Below are positions 29,122-37,946 of a stretch of DNA of 64,000 bases, one piece after another. The translations under genes were made by a program, and so were the position numbers. The stretch's first letter is position 1. Every line of letters begins with the position of its first letter. Under the pieces are notes generated by a model that was given only the letters and a program-made list of their open reading frames with translations, made no database searches and was not told where the DNA came from. Source of the stretch: Hyphomicrobium sp. MC1. GTDB taxonomy: Bacteria; Pseudomonadota; Alphaproteobacteria; Rhizobiales; Hyphomicrobiaceae. The stretch spans positions 4,588,001 through 4,652,000 of the forward strand of contig NC_015717.1 of assembly GCF_000253295.1 (NCBI RefSeq), read 5' to 3'.

Positions 29122-29555
29122 GAGCCCTTAAGCTTCTTCAAATCGACGCCGCCCATCTTGCAGATTTCTTTCCATTCGTCGGCGGCGACCGGCTGGACCG
29201 ACAGCCGGGAATTGTTAACGAGAACCATACCGGACAGTTTCGGATTGGCCTTGACCGCGTCGAGGCCGACGGGCGAGGGGACCGGCACCACAGCTGCAAC
29301 GTCAACGCATTCCCATTTGCCGGTTTCGTCTTTTGCTTCGGGATGTGCGGACGCGATGACGCGCACAATGCCGACGATCTCCTTACCTTCGTTGGAATGG
29401 TAGAAGAACCCGAGATCGCCAATCTTCATAGCGCGCATATTGTTGCGGGCCTGATAATTGCGGACGCCGTCCCAGGCTTCGCCTTTAGTCCCACGCGCGA
29501 TTAAGTCGCTCCAGGAAAAAACGTCGGGCTCGGATTTGAATAGCCAGGTTTGCAT
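29118..29555 (-). CDS. EVE-domain protein
   Basis: A 145-residue stand-alone EVE domain (PUA-like fold): WLFKSEPDVFSWSDL, EAWDGVRNYQARNNMRAMKIGD and GFFYHSNEGKEIVGIVRV. EVE domains bind modified bases, and some members act in defence or in RNA modification. The bacterial single-domain type is a general cytoplasmic protein of unknown target. I use the ATG at 29555, where family similarity begins, instead of the longer open frame. It overlaps the following methyltransferase gene by four bases. Confidence 0.92.
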   Translation of the reverse strand: MQTWLFKSEPDVFSWSDLIARGTKGEAWDGVRNYQARNNMRAMKIGDLGFFYHSNEGKEIVGIVRVIASAHPEAKDETGKWECVDVAAVVPVPSPVGLDAVKANPKLSGMVLVNNSRLSVQPVAADEWKEICKMGGVDLKKLKGS

Positions 29556-29618
29556 GAGATAGCGCGTTCCCACGAGATAAGCGTGCCTAGCGTGGAACGA
29601 GATCGATCTCAAGGGCTG

Positions 29619-29654
29619 AAAAAACAGAACCTCCGCACCGAAGTGCGGAGGTTC
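29619..29654 (-). terminator. Strong terminator after the GtrA gene
   Basis: GAACCTCCGCAC (29627-29638) pairs perfectly over 12 bp with GTGCGGAGGTTC (29643-29654). On the minus strand the loop is TTCG, the extra-stable UUCG class, and it is followed by TGTTTTTT. It stands about 70 bases past the GtrA stop and ends the oxidoreductase-GtrA transcript before the EVE gene. Confidence 0.9.
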
Positions 29655-29725
29655 AGACGCGACACTACTTGAAAATCAATTCGCCGGACTGCCGGAGGTA
29701 CAGCTGACGACGTGTTCTCCTGAAC

Positions 29726-30232
29726 CTAGCCACAAGACCCTGATTTTGAGTAAACGAGGTTGGCGTCCCAGATATTTTTGTCAGCAGCCGGCGCGAAGAC
29801 GATGCAGCGGCGAACGAGAAAGACCACGAGAAAGCTGGCGATCGTCGCGACGGCTTTGGCCGCAATAGTGGATGCGGCCAAGTAGTCAGTCATCACCGCA
29901 ATGACGAGGCCGGTAAGCATCAAGCCGAGCAATCCGGAGGCCGCGAATTCCGCAAGGCGCCGCGGCGCCGATTTTCGGGCGTGGACGACGTCGAAGACGA
30001 AGGCGGTCGATAATGCGTAATGAGCGATCATGCCCACTCCATATCCGACGACACCTGCTACCGGAGCGTTAATGGCGAGCGCGCAGAGCGACATATAGAC
30101 GGCGACGTCCGTCGCCAGCGCGGCAACGCTGACAACGGAATAGCGCGATAGCTGCGGAACGACTGCGGCGGTGTGACTCGCTCCGCGACCGCTCTCGGGC
30201 ATCGTCACGTCATCAGCCGGTGCGAGCGCCAT
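29726..30232 (-). CDS. GtrA-family membrane protein
   Basis: A 168-residue, four-helix GtrA-like protein (PF04138): RYSVVSVAALATDVAVYMSL, GYGVGMIAHYALSTAFVF and a final VATIASFLVVFLVRRCIVF. GtrA proteins are thought to flip or present polyprenyl-linked sugars for O-antigen or cell-wall glycosylation. It starts four bases after the stop of the FAD oxidoreductase gene and ends before a strong terminator, so the two form a two-gene operon. Confidence 0.88.
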   Translation of the reverse strand: MALAPADDVTMPESGRGASHTAAVVPQLSRYSVVSVAALATDVAVYMSLCALAINAPVAGVVGYGVGMIAHYALSTAFVFDVVHARKSAPRRLAEFAASGLLGLMLTGLVIAVMTDYLAASTIAAKAVATIASFLVVFLVRRCIVFAPAADKNIWDANLVYSKSGSCG

Positions 30233-30236
30233 GCGA

Positions 30237-31757
30237 TCAGCCTGCCTTGCGAAGCTTGGCGGGAACCATGCGGACGCTCTTTAGCGCTTCTTCCGCGCCT
30301 GAGCCGCCGGCTTCGTGATATTCGGCGTCCTCGTTGACGTTCCAGATGTCGTAGAGCATTTCGCCGGCAGCGATGTTTTTGACCGTCAGCATCGAGGTCA
30401 TCATCGCGTGGTCCTGGTTGTTGTACTTGTGCATGCCGTTGCGGCCGACGAGGTGCAGCGTCGGGTATTTTTCGGCAAGCTCAGAGCGGATGGCTTCGAC
30501 GTTGCGCTTGTAGCCGTCATCGTAGACCGGATATGCCTTCTTCTGACGGACGACGCAGCCGTCGACGCAGTCGTCTTCGGTGGCCAAGCCGATCGTTGCA
30601 AGCTCCTTGCGGGCGAGCGCCAGCAAGTCTTTATCGTCTGCTGCCCAGAGACCATCGCCCTCGAAGCAGAAGTATTCGAGGCCAAGGCAAGCGAGTTTGC
30701 TGTCGGGCACCATTTCCGGCGACCACGAACGGAAGTTCTGAATGCGGCCGACCTTTACGCTCGGTTCGTGGATATAGATCCAGTTGTCAGGAAAGAGGTC
30801 CGGCTTATTCACGACGAGGGCGACCGTGATGAAGTCGCGGTAGCGCAGATTGTCGGCGGCGGCAAGCGCGTTCGGGGCCTCGGCGAAAGCGTGCATCAGC
30901 TCGCGGATCGGGGCCGATGAAATGATGTGGCGCGAGGTGAAGGTTGCCAGATCGCCTGATGGTGTTCGGGCCTTAATGGTCCAGAGGTTCTGGCGAGCGT
31001 CGTATCTGAGGGTCGACAGCTCGGTGCCCATGTGGATCTTGCCACCTTGGGCGCGGGTCTTGGCCGCTGCCGCATCCCACATCATGCCGGGACCTTTGCG
31101 CGGATACTGGAAGCTTTCGATCAGCGTCTTGATGACTTCGCCGTCGTGTGCGCCCGTGCCGTCCTTGACGCCCTTCGGCTTGACGGAATTGCGTAGCGCG
31201 TTGGCCATCGCCGACCAGAGATCGAGGCCTTTGATGCGCTGGGCAGCCCAGTCGGCCGAGATTTCATCGCAGCTCATGCCCCACACTTTTTCCGTGTAGG
31301 TCTTGAAGAAGATCGAGAACAGGCGCTCGCCGAACTGATTGGCGACCCAGTCGTGAAACGTTTCCGGCTTTTCGTTCGGGAAGGCTTGTTTGTACATGAA
31401 CGAGAGCACGCACATGGCGCTTTCGACAACGCCGAGGTTGCCGAGCGCTTCGAAGGCTTTCAGCGGGTAAGAATAGTACTTGCCGTCGTAGTAGATGCGG
31501 CTCATGCGCGGACGGCTGATGAAATCCTGTGGCAGGATTTCCTTCCACAAATCGACGACTTCTTTCGACTTCGAAAAGAAGCGATGGCCGCCAATGTCGA
31601 ACAGGAAATCCTTGTAGTTGACGGTTCTGCTGATGCCGCCAACATAGTGCGGATCGGCCTCGATGACGGTCGTCGAAATACCTTGCTTGGTCAGAAGATA
31701 CGATGCCGTGAGACCGGCCGGACCCGCGCCGATGACGAACACTTCGCTATGGGACAT
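30237..31757 (-). CDS. FAD-dependent oxidoreductase, UDP-galactopyranose mutase/protoporphyrinogen-oxidase-like
   Basis: A 506-residue flavoprotein with the N-terminal dinucleotide motif VIGAGPAGLTASYLL, GGISRTV, IGGHRFFSKSKEVVDLW, and a C-terminal FAD segment HLVGRNGMHKYNNQDHAMMTS. This type of NAD(P)-binding Rossmann/amine-oxidase-like protein is often found in polysaccharide and lipid-linked sugar loci. It resembles UDP-galactopyranose mutase in layout, but I cannot assign the substrate. It is cotranscribed with gtrA and divergent from a GT-C type membrane protein, which supports an envelope sugar role. Confidence 0.82.
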   Translation of the reverse strand: MSHSEVFVIGAGPAGLTASYLLTKQGISTTVIEADPHYVGGISRTVNYKDFLFDIGGHRFFSKSKEVVDLWKEILPQDFISRPRMSRIYYDGKYYSYPLKAFEALGNLGVVESAMCVLSFMYKQAFPNEKPETFHDWVANQFGERLFSIFFKTYTEKVWGMSCDEISADWAAQRIKGLDLWSAMANALRNSVKPKGVKDGTGAHDGEVIKTLIESFQYPRKGPGMMWDAAAAKTRAQGGKIHMGTELSTLRYDARQNLWTIKARTPSGDLATFTSRHIISSAPIRELMHAFAEAPNALAAADNLRYRDFITVALVVNKPDLFPDNWIYIHEPSVKVGRIQNFRSWSPEMVPDSKLACLGLEYFCFEGDGLWAADDKDLLALARKELATIGLATEDDCVDGCVVRQKKAYPVYDDGYKRNVEAIRSELAEKYPTLHLVGRNGMHKYNNQDHAMMTSMLTVKNIAAGEMLYDIWNVNEDAEYHEAGGSGAEEALKSVRMVPAKLRKAG

Positions 31758-31874
31758 GAAACGCGCCTACGCATGAACAAAACGGCTTTGGGCAGCAGCT
31801 CGCGACCGGGAGCCGGATATGCTTGAGCGGAAGACTAGGGAGGATGGGTAAACAAAGGCTGATATTTGCAAGGA

Positions 31875-31893
31875 ATTCGAAGAAAGCTCGAAT
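31875..31893. promoter_or_regulatory. Inverted repeat in the AT-rich divergent promoter region
   Basis: ATTCGA (31875-31880), seven bases, TCGAAT (31888-31893), inside the AT-rich intergenic region between the FAD oxidoreductase and the GT-C protein. The following ATATAAAATTTC and CTTTTTTATC make promoter elements plausible. A short palindrome in AT-rich DNA may also be chance. Confidence 0.3.
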
Positions 31894-31988
31894 ATAAAAT
31901 TTCAGTCCTTTTTTATCTGCGGCGGGCCGAAGTTTACGGTCCCCTAATGGGCTTTCGATAGGCTCTCGGCCTTTCCGGGGACCAGCGT

Positions 31989-33842
31989 ATGCATTCCGCT
32001 ACATTGAAGGTATCGGTCGAGCAGGGGATTAGGGCCTGCTTACGCGATGTTCCGAATTGGGCTTGGTGGCTGATTGCGCTCGCATTCGTCGGCGCTCGCA
32101 GTTGGCATGTCACCGGCGTGGGCATTTACGGTTTCTTTGGCGATCCGGACGACGCGACGCGCCTTGTTCAGGTTCGGGAGCTGATGGCTTCCTGGCACTG
32201 GTTCGATACGACGACGATGAAGTTCGGCGGCGATGCCGGGATGCTGTCGCATTGGTCTCGCCTTGTCGATCTACCGATTGCAGCGCTGATCGCGGGTTTC
32301 AATCTCTTCCTTCCCATCGAAGATGCGGAGCGCTTGACCCATGCGGCGTGGCCGCTGTTGACGCTGGGTTTCCTGACGTGGGTCATGTTCAAAACCACAG
32401 CGAAGGTCGGCGGCGATATGGTCGGCCGTGTGACACTGCTGTTCGCGGCGCTGACGCCGCTTGGGTGGTATCAATTCGCGGTTGGCCGCATCGACCATCA
32501 TAATGTGATGATCGCCTGTACGGTTTCCGCCACCCTATTGATGTGGGCCTATCCGCAGCGCACGGCCGCTTGGCGCTTTGCGGGCGTGCTGGTTGGCCTG
32601 GCGCTGGCCGTTGGTTATGAGGCGTTGGCTCCGGCGGTTATGCTGGGAACGTTCGTTGCTGCGTGGGGGCTTTTCGACCGGCGCGTCGAGAAAGGTGCGG
32701 CGGCGTTTTCGATTGCGCTGGCGCTGACGTTCGCAGCAGCTTTCCTCGCGACCATTCCGCCGTCGCGCTGGATGGACATCAAATGCGATGCCATTTCGCT
32801 CAACATGGTCGTGCTGGTCGCGTCGGGTGTCGTGGGGGTTCTGGTCGCTCTTGTGCCGGGCCGGGAGTGGAAGCTTTATGCGCGTATCGCCTCGATTGCG
32901 GCCTGTGCGGGCGTTGGCATTGCAGCCTATGGATGGCTTGAGCCGAAGTGCCTCGGGGGACCATTAGGACAACTGCCGCCGCTTGCAATCAAGATCTGGC
33001 TGGACAAGGTCGCCGAGAACAACAGCATTGTTGCGGATTTCTTCCATCGTCATTTCAGTCAGTCGTTCGGTCTGCTCGCGTTCTATGCCATTGCGCTTTG
33101 GGCGCAAGTTCATCGACTGAAAGAGACGCGCAGCGCAGCTGACCTCTTTTTGCTTGCCGCGGTTGTGTCGTTGATCGGTTTAGCCTGCTGGCAATACAAG
33201 TATGTTTCTTACGCATCGTTTATCTCGATCGTGCCGATGGCGCTTGTCTTCAGCCGCCTAGGACCGGTCGGAGACATCGGCGCGTCAACAATACGATTGG
33301 GCGCGATCGTGCTGTTCAATCAGACAGTGCTGCTGTGGGCATCGGGTGGTGTCGATGCGGCGGTCGGCGCTCCGCCTGCCATGACGGAACAGGTACGCGC
33401 CGACGCGGATGCTTGCTCTAAGCCCGAAGCGATCCGCGAATTAGCCGACCTGCCTGCGGGGCTTGTTGCTGCGCATATCGACGTCGGCGCTTTTATCGCC
33501 GCCGAAACGCATCATCGCGTGCTCTCGGCGCCCTATCATCGGATTGCGAATGCGATCATCGCCAATCATCTGATTTTTTCAGCGCACGATGCCAAGACTG
33601 CGGCTGCGCTGTTGAAGCAGGAGGATGTCGATTACATTGCGATCTGCGATGGGCTTGATAAGCCGCTCGCATCTAGTCCTGACTGGAAGGGAACGCTGAA
33701 GGTCGATCTTGTGAATGGCAAGGCGCCGAGTTTCCTGGTGCCGGTGGGGCTACCTGATCCGCACGCGATCTATCACGTCTGGAAGGTCGATCGCGCGGCG
33801 CTCAATCTTCAGCTTTCAAAGGCCGCTGCATCAACGCCGTGA
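31989..33842 (+). CDS. GT-C superfamily polytopic membrane protein, STT3/PglB-like motifs
   Basis: A 617-residue protein with about a dozen membrane helices in residues 25-450 and a soluble C-terminal part of about 170 residues. Near the N-terminus GDPDDATRLVQVREL (51-65) has the acidic first-loop pattern of GT-C glycosyltransferases, followed by MLSHWSRLVDLP. GRIDHHNVM at 167-174 resembles the DHH-type loop of oligosaccharyltransferases. No WWDYG motif is seen in the tail. It is divergent from the FAD oxidoreductase-GtrA pair, consistent with polyprenyl-sugar transfer. Donor and acceptor are unknown. Its 3' end overlaps gpsA by 41 bases. Confidence 0.72.
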   Translation: MHSATLKVSVEQGIRACLRDVPNWAWWLIALAFVGARSWHVTGVGIYGFFGDPDDATRLVQVRELMASWHWFDTTTMKFGGDAGMLSHWSRLVDLPIAALIAGFNLFLPIEDAERLTHAAWPLLTLGFLTWVMFKTTAKVGGDMVGRVTLLFAALTPLGWYQFAVGRIDHHNVMIACTVSATLLMWAYPQRTAAWRFAGVLVGLALAVGYEALAPAVMLGTFVAAWGLFDRRVEKGAAAFSIALALTFAAAFLATIPPSRWMDIKCDAISLNMVVLVASGVVGVLVALVPGREWKLYARIASIAACAGVGIAAYGWLEPKCLGGPLGQLPPLAIKIWLDKVAENNSIVADFFHRHFSQSFGLLAFYAIALWAQVHRLKETRSAADLFLLAAVVSLIGLACWQYKYVSYASFISIVPMALVFSRLGPVGDIGASTIRLGAIVLFNQTVLLWASGGVDAAVGAPPAMTEQVRADADACSKPEAIRELADLPAGLVAAHIDVGAFIAAETHHRVLSAPYHRIANAIIANHLIFSAHDAKTAAALLKQEDVDYIAICDGLDKPLASSPDWKGTLKVDLVNGKAPSFLVPVGLPDPHAIYHVWKVDRAALNLQLSKAAASTP

Positions 33843-34818
33843 TCGCCTCATCGACCATGAGGCGGCCTTCGATGATGTCGTTGACGGCTTCGGCGATCGG
33901 CATGTCAATGCCATGCTCCTGCGCCAGGCGGACGAGCGCCTTGCAGGTATAGATGCCTTCCGTGACGGCGGCACGGGCGCCCAGAATCTCAGCTAGCGTG
34001 CGGCCCTCGCCGAGGGCGCGGCCAAGCGACATGTTTCGCGACTGCGGACTGCCACACGTCAGGATGAGATCGCCCAGGCCGGATAGCCCGAGAAGTGTTT
34101 CGGGACGCGCGCCCAAGGCTTCGCCGAACCGGCGCAGCTCCGCAAAGCCGCGTGTCACGAGGGCCGCATGCGCGCTGGCGCCGAGGCCGCGTCCGGCGAC
34201 GATTCCGGCCGCGATGGCGAGAACATTTTTGACGGCGCCGCCGAGCTCGGCTCCGAGCACGTCGCTCGACCAGTAAAGGCGCATCTGGCGCGAAGACAAC
34301 GTTGCGGCGAGCGCGCGGCCGACGGTTTCGTTGCGGCAGGCGAGCGTCAGCGCCGATGGCAGGCCGCGGGCGACGTCGGCGGCAAAGCTCGGTCCGGAAA
34401 GGACAACGCGAAGCACGCGCGGCGCGACCTCTTCCAGGACGTCGCCCATGAACCGGCCGGTCGATTGCTCGATGCCTTTGGCACAAAGAATGATGGGGGT
34501 ATCGGGTGCAATCTGCGTCGCGAGTTTCGCCATAACGCCGCGCAGGTGCTGTGCCGGGACGACGGCGAGAATGGCATCGGCGTGCGCAACGCTCATGAGA
34601 TCGCCGGTCGCGCGGATCGCCGGATTGAGATCGACGCCCGGCAGAAACGTGCGGTTGACATGACGGGCGTTGATGTCGTCGACGACCTCAGGCTCACGCG
34701 CCCAAAGCGTCACCGCGGTGCCGCCGTGCGATAGCGTCTGCGCGAGGGCCGTGCCCCAGGCGCCGCCGCCGACAACACTGATCGAACGTATCTGCAAAAC
34801 CGCCCCCGGGACTGTCAT
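33802..34818 (-). CDS. gpsA: NAD(P)-dependent glycerol-3-phosphate dehydrogenase
   Basis: Reduces dihydroxyacetone phosphate to sn-glycerol-3-phosphate for phospholipid synthesis. The 338-residue protein has the N-terminal Rossmann motif VVGGGAWGTALAQ, CAKGIEQ, LSGPSFAADVARGLPSA and the catalytic lysine context GGAVKNVLAIAAGI. Downstream FAELRRFGEALGA and GLSGLGDLILTC are classic GpsA signatures. The coding end overlaps the convergent GT-C gene by 41 bases. It follows tsaD on the same strand after 82 bases, a common neighbour in alphaproteobacteria. Confidence 0.96.
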   Translation of the reverse strand: MTVPGAVLQIRSISVVGGGAWGTALAQTLSHGGTAVTLWAREPEVVDDINARHVNRTFLPGVDLNPAIRATGDLMSVAHADAILAVVPAQHLRGVMAKLATQIAPDTPIILCAKGIEQSTGRFMGDVLEEVAPRVLRVVLSGPSFAADVARGLPSALTLACRNETVGRALAATLSSRQMRLYWSSDVLGAELGGAVKNVLAIAAGIVAGRGLGASAHAALVTRGFAELRRFGEALGARPETLLGLSGLGDLILTCGSPQSRNMSLGRALGEGRTLAEILGARAAVTEGIYTCKALVRLAQEHGIDMPIAEAVNDIIEGRLMVDEAITALMQRPLKAED

Positions 34819-34900
34819 TCGTTCAACTTAGCACGGCACTTCGATTGGAATGCAAATGGCACATTCAGACTAGGCTTCGACGGCCTAAGCCATAACGAGC

Positions 34901-36004
34901 TTAAGCTTTGACGCCGGCGCCGATGGCTTTGGGCGCTTCGGCGTCGAGCGGCCAGCGCGGTCTTGCCGGCGCGTCGAGCGGGTCGGCAAGATCACGGGCC
35001 AAGCGTTCGGCGCCTGCCCAAGCAATCATGGCACCGTTGTCGCCGCAAAGTTCGAACGGCGGTGCGTGGAACGAGAAGTCGTGCGCTCGGGCGACATCTA
35101 CAAGGGTGGCACGCAGCGCCTTGTTGGCGGCGACGCCACCGGCGACGACGAATGGTCGCTGTCCGGCGTCAGGAAAATGCGACGCGCATGTACGCATCGC
35201 GAGCCGCACGCGATCGGCGACGCTCTCGCACACTGCCGCCTGAAACGAGGCGCAGAGATCGGCGACATCTTGCTCGGATAGCGGCGCGCTTTGCATGGCC
35301 GCATGTCTGACCGCCGTTTTCAAACCGGCGAATGAAAAGTGCGGGTCGCTCCGGCCTTTCATCGGGCGCGGAAGGTCGAAACGCGTGCCGTTACCGTTCG
35401 CTGCGGCTTTTTCGACGGCGGGGCCGCCGGGCATCGGCAGGCCGAGGAGCTTTGCCGTTTTGTCGAAGGCTTCGCCCAGGGCGTCGTCGATGGTCGTCGC
35501 AAGCCGGCGATACTGGCCGACGCCTTCGACGAGCAGCAGTTGCGTATGGCCACCGGAGACCAGCAGCATCAGATAGGGCGGCCGAACCTGATCGGTCAGG
35601 CCGACCGTCAGGGCGTGCGCTTCCAGATGATTGATCGCAACAAACGGGCGGCCAGTTGCGAGGGCCAGCGCCTTGCCCGTAGTGGCGCCGACGACGAGGC
35701 CGCCGATCAGTCCGGGGCCGGTGGCTGCTGCAATGCCGGTCAGGTCGCCGAGCGTTACGCCCGCTTTATCGAGGGCGGTCTTGACCAAAAGATCGAGGCT
35801 TTCGGCATGGGCGCGGGCGGCAATTTCCGGTACGACGCCGCCGTAGATCGCGTGCTTGTCGAACTGCGACAGAACGATGTTGGACAGGATACGCCCTTCT
35901 CCCGCGGCGTTGCGGGACACAATGGCGGCCGCCGTCTCGTCGCAGCTCGTCTCAAGGCCGAGAACAAGAGCGGCAGAAGGCGCAGTATCGGAAGGCTCAG
36001 ACAT
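34901..36004 (-). CDS. tsaD: tRNA threonylcarbamoyladenosine synthase subunit TsaD
   Basis: TsaD transfers the threonylcarbamoyl group to A37 of ANN-decoding tRNAs, with TsaB and TsaE. The 367-residue protein has GLETSCDETAAAIV, the metal-binding histidines in NHLEAHALTVGL, LVSGGHTQLLLV and the C-terminal CGDNGAMIAWAG. Ten unconserved residues precede the core, the usual arrangement. It is divergent from hemC with a 142-base gap, the same arrangement as in many Rhizobiales. Confidence 0.97.
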   Translation of the reverse strand: MSEPSDTAPSAALVLGLETSCDETAAAIVSRNAAGEGRILSNIVLSQFDKHAIYGGVVPEIAARAHAESLDLLVKTALDKAGVTLGDLTGIAAATGPGLIGGLVVGATTGKALALATGRPFVAINHLEAHALTVGLTDQVRPPYLMLLVSGGHTQLLLVEGVGQYRRLATTIDDALGEAFDKTAKLLGLPMPGGPAVEKAAANGNGTRFDLPRPMKGRSDPHFSFAGLKTAVRHAAMQSAPLSEQDVADLCASFQAAVCESVADRVRLAMRTCASHFPDAGQRPFVVAGGVAANKALRATLVDVARAHDFSFHAPPFELCGDNGAMIAWAGAERLARDLADPLDAPARPRWPLDAEAPKAIGAGVKA

Positions 36005-36146
36005 CTGTTCAGGAACTTAACTTAGAACTTGCAGGCGCGTGGTTGGAATCCGCGCCTCTTTGGAGCATACCTGTCGCCCGAATTACCGGCATTCATCTAT
36101 CGGCATTTGGGCCCGAGCGCCCCGCCTAGCATCCGGAGAAACCTTT

Positions 36147-37079
36147 TTGCAAGCGACCCGCATCCGCATCGGGACCCGAGGCTCGCCTTTGGCCCTCGCC
36201 CAGGCGCACGAAGTCAAGGACAGGATAATCGCCGCCCATGGGCTGGCCGACGAGGCCGTTACCATTCACGTCATCAAGACGACGGGCGACCGCGTGCTCG
36301 ACCGGCCGCTATCGGAGATCGGCGGCAAGGGTCTCTTTACGAAAGAGATCGAAGAAGCGCTGTTGACGAACGAGATCGACGTTGCAGTCCATTCTATGAA
36401 GGACATGCAGACCGTACTGCCCGACGGGCTGGTGATCGGCGCGGTGCTGCCGCGAGAAGATCCGCGCGACGCATTCATTTCTTTGCGGCATGAATCGTTC
36501 GCGACGCTGCCACAGAATGCGGTCGTCGGGACATCGTCGCTTCGACGGAAGGCGCAGGTGCTGCATGCGCGCCCCGATCTGCGCGTCGTCGATTTCCGCG
36601 GCAACGTGCAGACACGGTTGCGCAAGCTGGAAGATGGTGTGGCGGAAGCAACCTTTCTGGCGGTCGCCGGTCTCAAGAGGCTGGGAATGACGGAGCGGAT
36701 CACATCGCCAGTATCGATGGAGCATATGCTGCCGGCCGTGGCGCAGGGCGTGATCGGGCTTGAAATTCGCAATGGCGATGAACTCGTGACGCCGATCGTT
36801 GCAGCATTGAATGATGAGACAACGGCCTGGGCGGTCGCGGCCGAGCGGGCGTTCCTGGCGCGGCTCGAAGGGTCATGCCGGACGCCGATCGGGGGGCATG
36901 GCATCGTCGCGGGTGATGAAGTGCGCTTTCGCGGGCAACTGCTCTCGCCGGACGGCAAGAAATGCTATGACGTTTCTCGTACCGGAAATGTCAAAGATGC
37001 CCACGACCTCGGATTGTCCGCGGCCGATGAAATTCTAAACCAGGCGGATGCCGCGTTGCTAGTTCGGCCGAACGTCTGA
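36147..37079 (+). CDS. hemC: Porphobilinogen deaminase
   Basis: Polymerises four porphobilinogen units to hydroxymethylbilane. The open frame begins at 36039, but I place the start at the TTG at 36147, with GGAG eight bases before it. This gives a 310-residue protein of typical length beginning MQATRIRIGTRGSPLALAQ. Signatures are EIDVAVHSMKD, GTSSLRRKAQ, FRGNVQTRL and the dipyrromethane-cofactor cysteine Cys244 in EGSCRTPIGG. Its stop overlaps the hemD start (TGATG). First gene of the hemC-hemD-mic60-hemY cluster. Confidence 0.95.
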   Translation: MQATRIRIGTRGSPLALAQAHEVKDRIIAAHGLADEAVTIHVIKTTGDRVLDRPLSEIGGKGLFTKEIEEALLTNEIDVAVHSMKDMQTVLPDGLVIGAVLPREDPRDAFISLRHESFATLPQNAVVGTSSLRRKAQVLHARPDLRVVDFRGNVQTRLRKLEDGVAEATFLAVAGLKRLGMTERITSPVSMEHMLPAVAQGVIGLEIRNGDELVTPIVAALNDETTAWAVAAERAFLARLEGSCRTPIGGHGIVAGDEVRFRGQLLSPDGKKCYDVSRTGNVKDAHDLGLSAADEILNQADAALLVRPNV

Positions 37080-37813
37080 TGAACGTCGTCATTACGCGTC
37101 CAATTCAAGATGCCGAACTGCTGAAGACGCGCATCGAAGAGCTTGGGTGCGAGGTGATGCTGGCGCCGCTGATGGAAACCGTCGCGAACGATGTTCCGGC
37201 GGACGCGTTTGCCAATGCGACAGCAATCGTTGCGACCAGCCGTAACGCTTTGACGGCGCTTGCCGCTTCGCCTGTGCTTGCCACGCTGACGCCGCTGCCG
37301 CTGTACGTCGTCGGGCCGGCAACCGCAGCTGCGGCGAGGGACATCGGTTTTGCGCGGATCGTGGAAGGGCCGGGACGGGCCGAAGACCTTGCACCGATGC
37401 TCAGGGCGCGGGCCGCGGGCGAACGTTTGATCTATCTCAGAGGCGACGTCGTCGCGTTCGATCTTGAAAGCGCATTGGCCGAAAGTGGCGTTAACGTTGT
37501 GCCGGTGCTGGCGTATCGGTCAGTCGAAGCGGAAGCGTTGCCGCAGGATGTCATCAAAGCGCTCCAAACGGGCGGCATCGATGCGGTAACGCTGATGTCG
37601 CCGCGGACGGCGCGGATCTGGTCACGGTTGGTTGCCGCGCTGTCGCCGCCGGTACAACTTTCAGGCATAACGTATTTATGCCTGTCCGAGCGCGTAGGCG
37701 AAGCCTTGGGGCCGATTGCAAAAACCGATATGACTCTCGTTTCTTCGCAACCTAACATCCAAGAAATGATTGCGCTCGTAAAACGTCTCGCGGCAAGCTC
37801 GAAAGCGGAGTAA
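37079..37813 (+). CDS. hemD: Uroporphyrinogen-III synthase
   Basis: Cyclises hydroxymethylbilane to uroporphyrinogen III. HemD is poorly conserved in sequence. Here 244 residues show the two-lobed pattern MNVVITRPIQDAELL, ATSRNALTAL, YVVGPATAAAARDIGF, LIYLRGDVV and LMSPRTARIWSRL. Position is the strongest support: its ATG overlaps the hemC stop by one base, and it is followed by Mic60 and HemY-type genes as in other alphaproteobacteria. Confidence 0.93.
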   Translation: MNVVITRPIQDAELLKTRIEELGCEVMLAPLMETVANDVPADAFANATAIVATSRNALTALAASPVLATLTPLPLYVVGPATAAAARDIGFARIVEGPGRAEDLAPMLRARAAGERLIYLRGDVVAFDLESALAESGVNVVPVLAYRSVEAEALPQDVIKALQTGGIDAVTLMSPRTARIWSRLVAALSPPVQLSGITYLCLSERVGEALGPIAKTDMTLVSSQPNIQEMIALVKRLAASSKAE

Positions 37814-37946
37814 CAAGGCGTAAAAACAGGCCGGCTGGTCGCCCCGGCAATTGAGCCCTCTCAATAGACAGATTTTTCCGGAACACCTGGATTCCGAACC
37901 GGGACCGGACGGCATATGCGAGTTTCGTAAGGAGGCTTAGGCTCCG

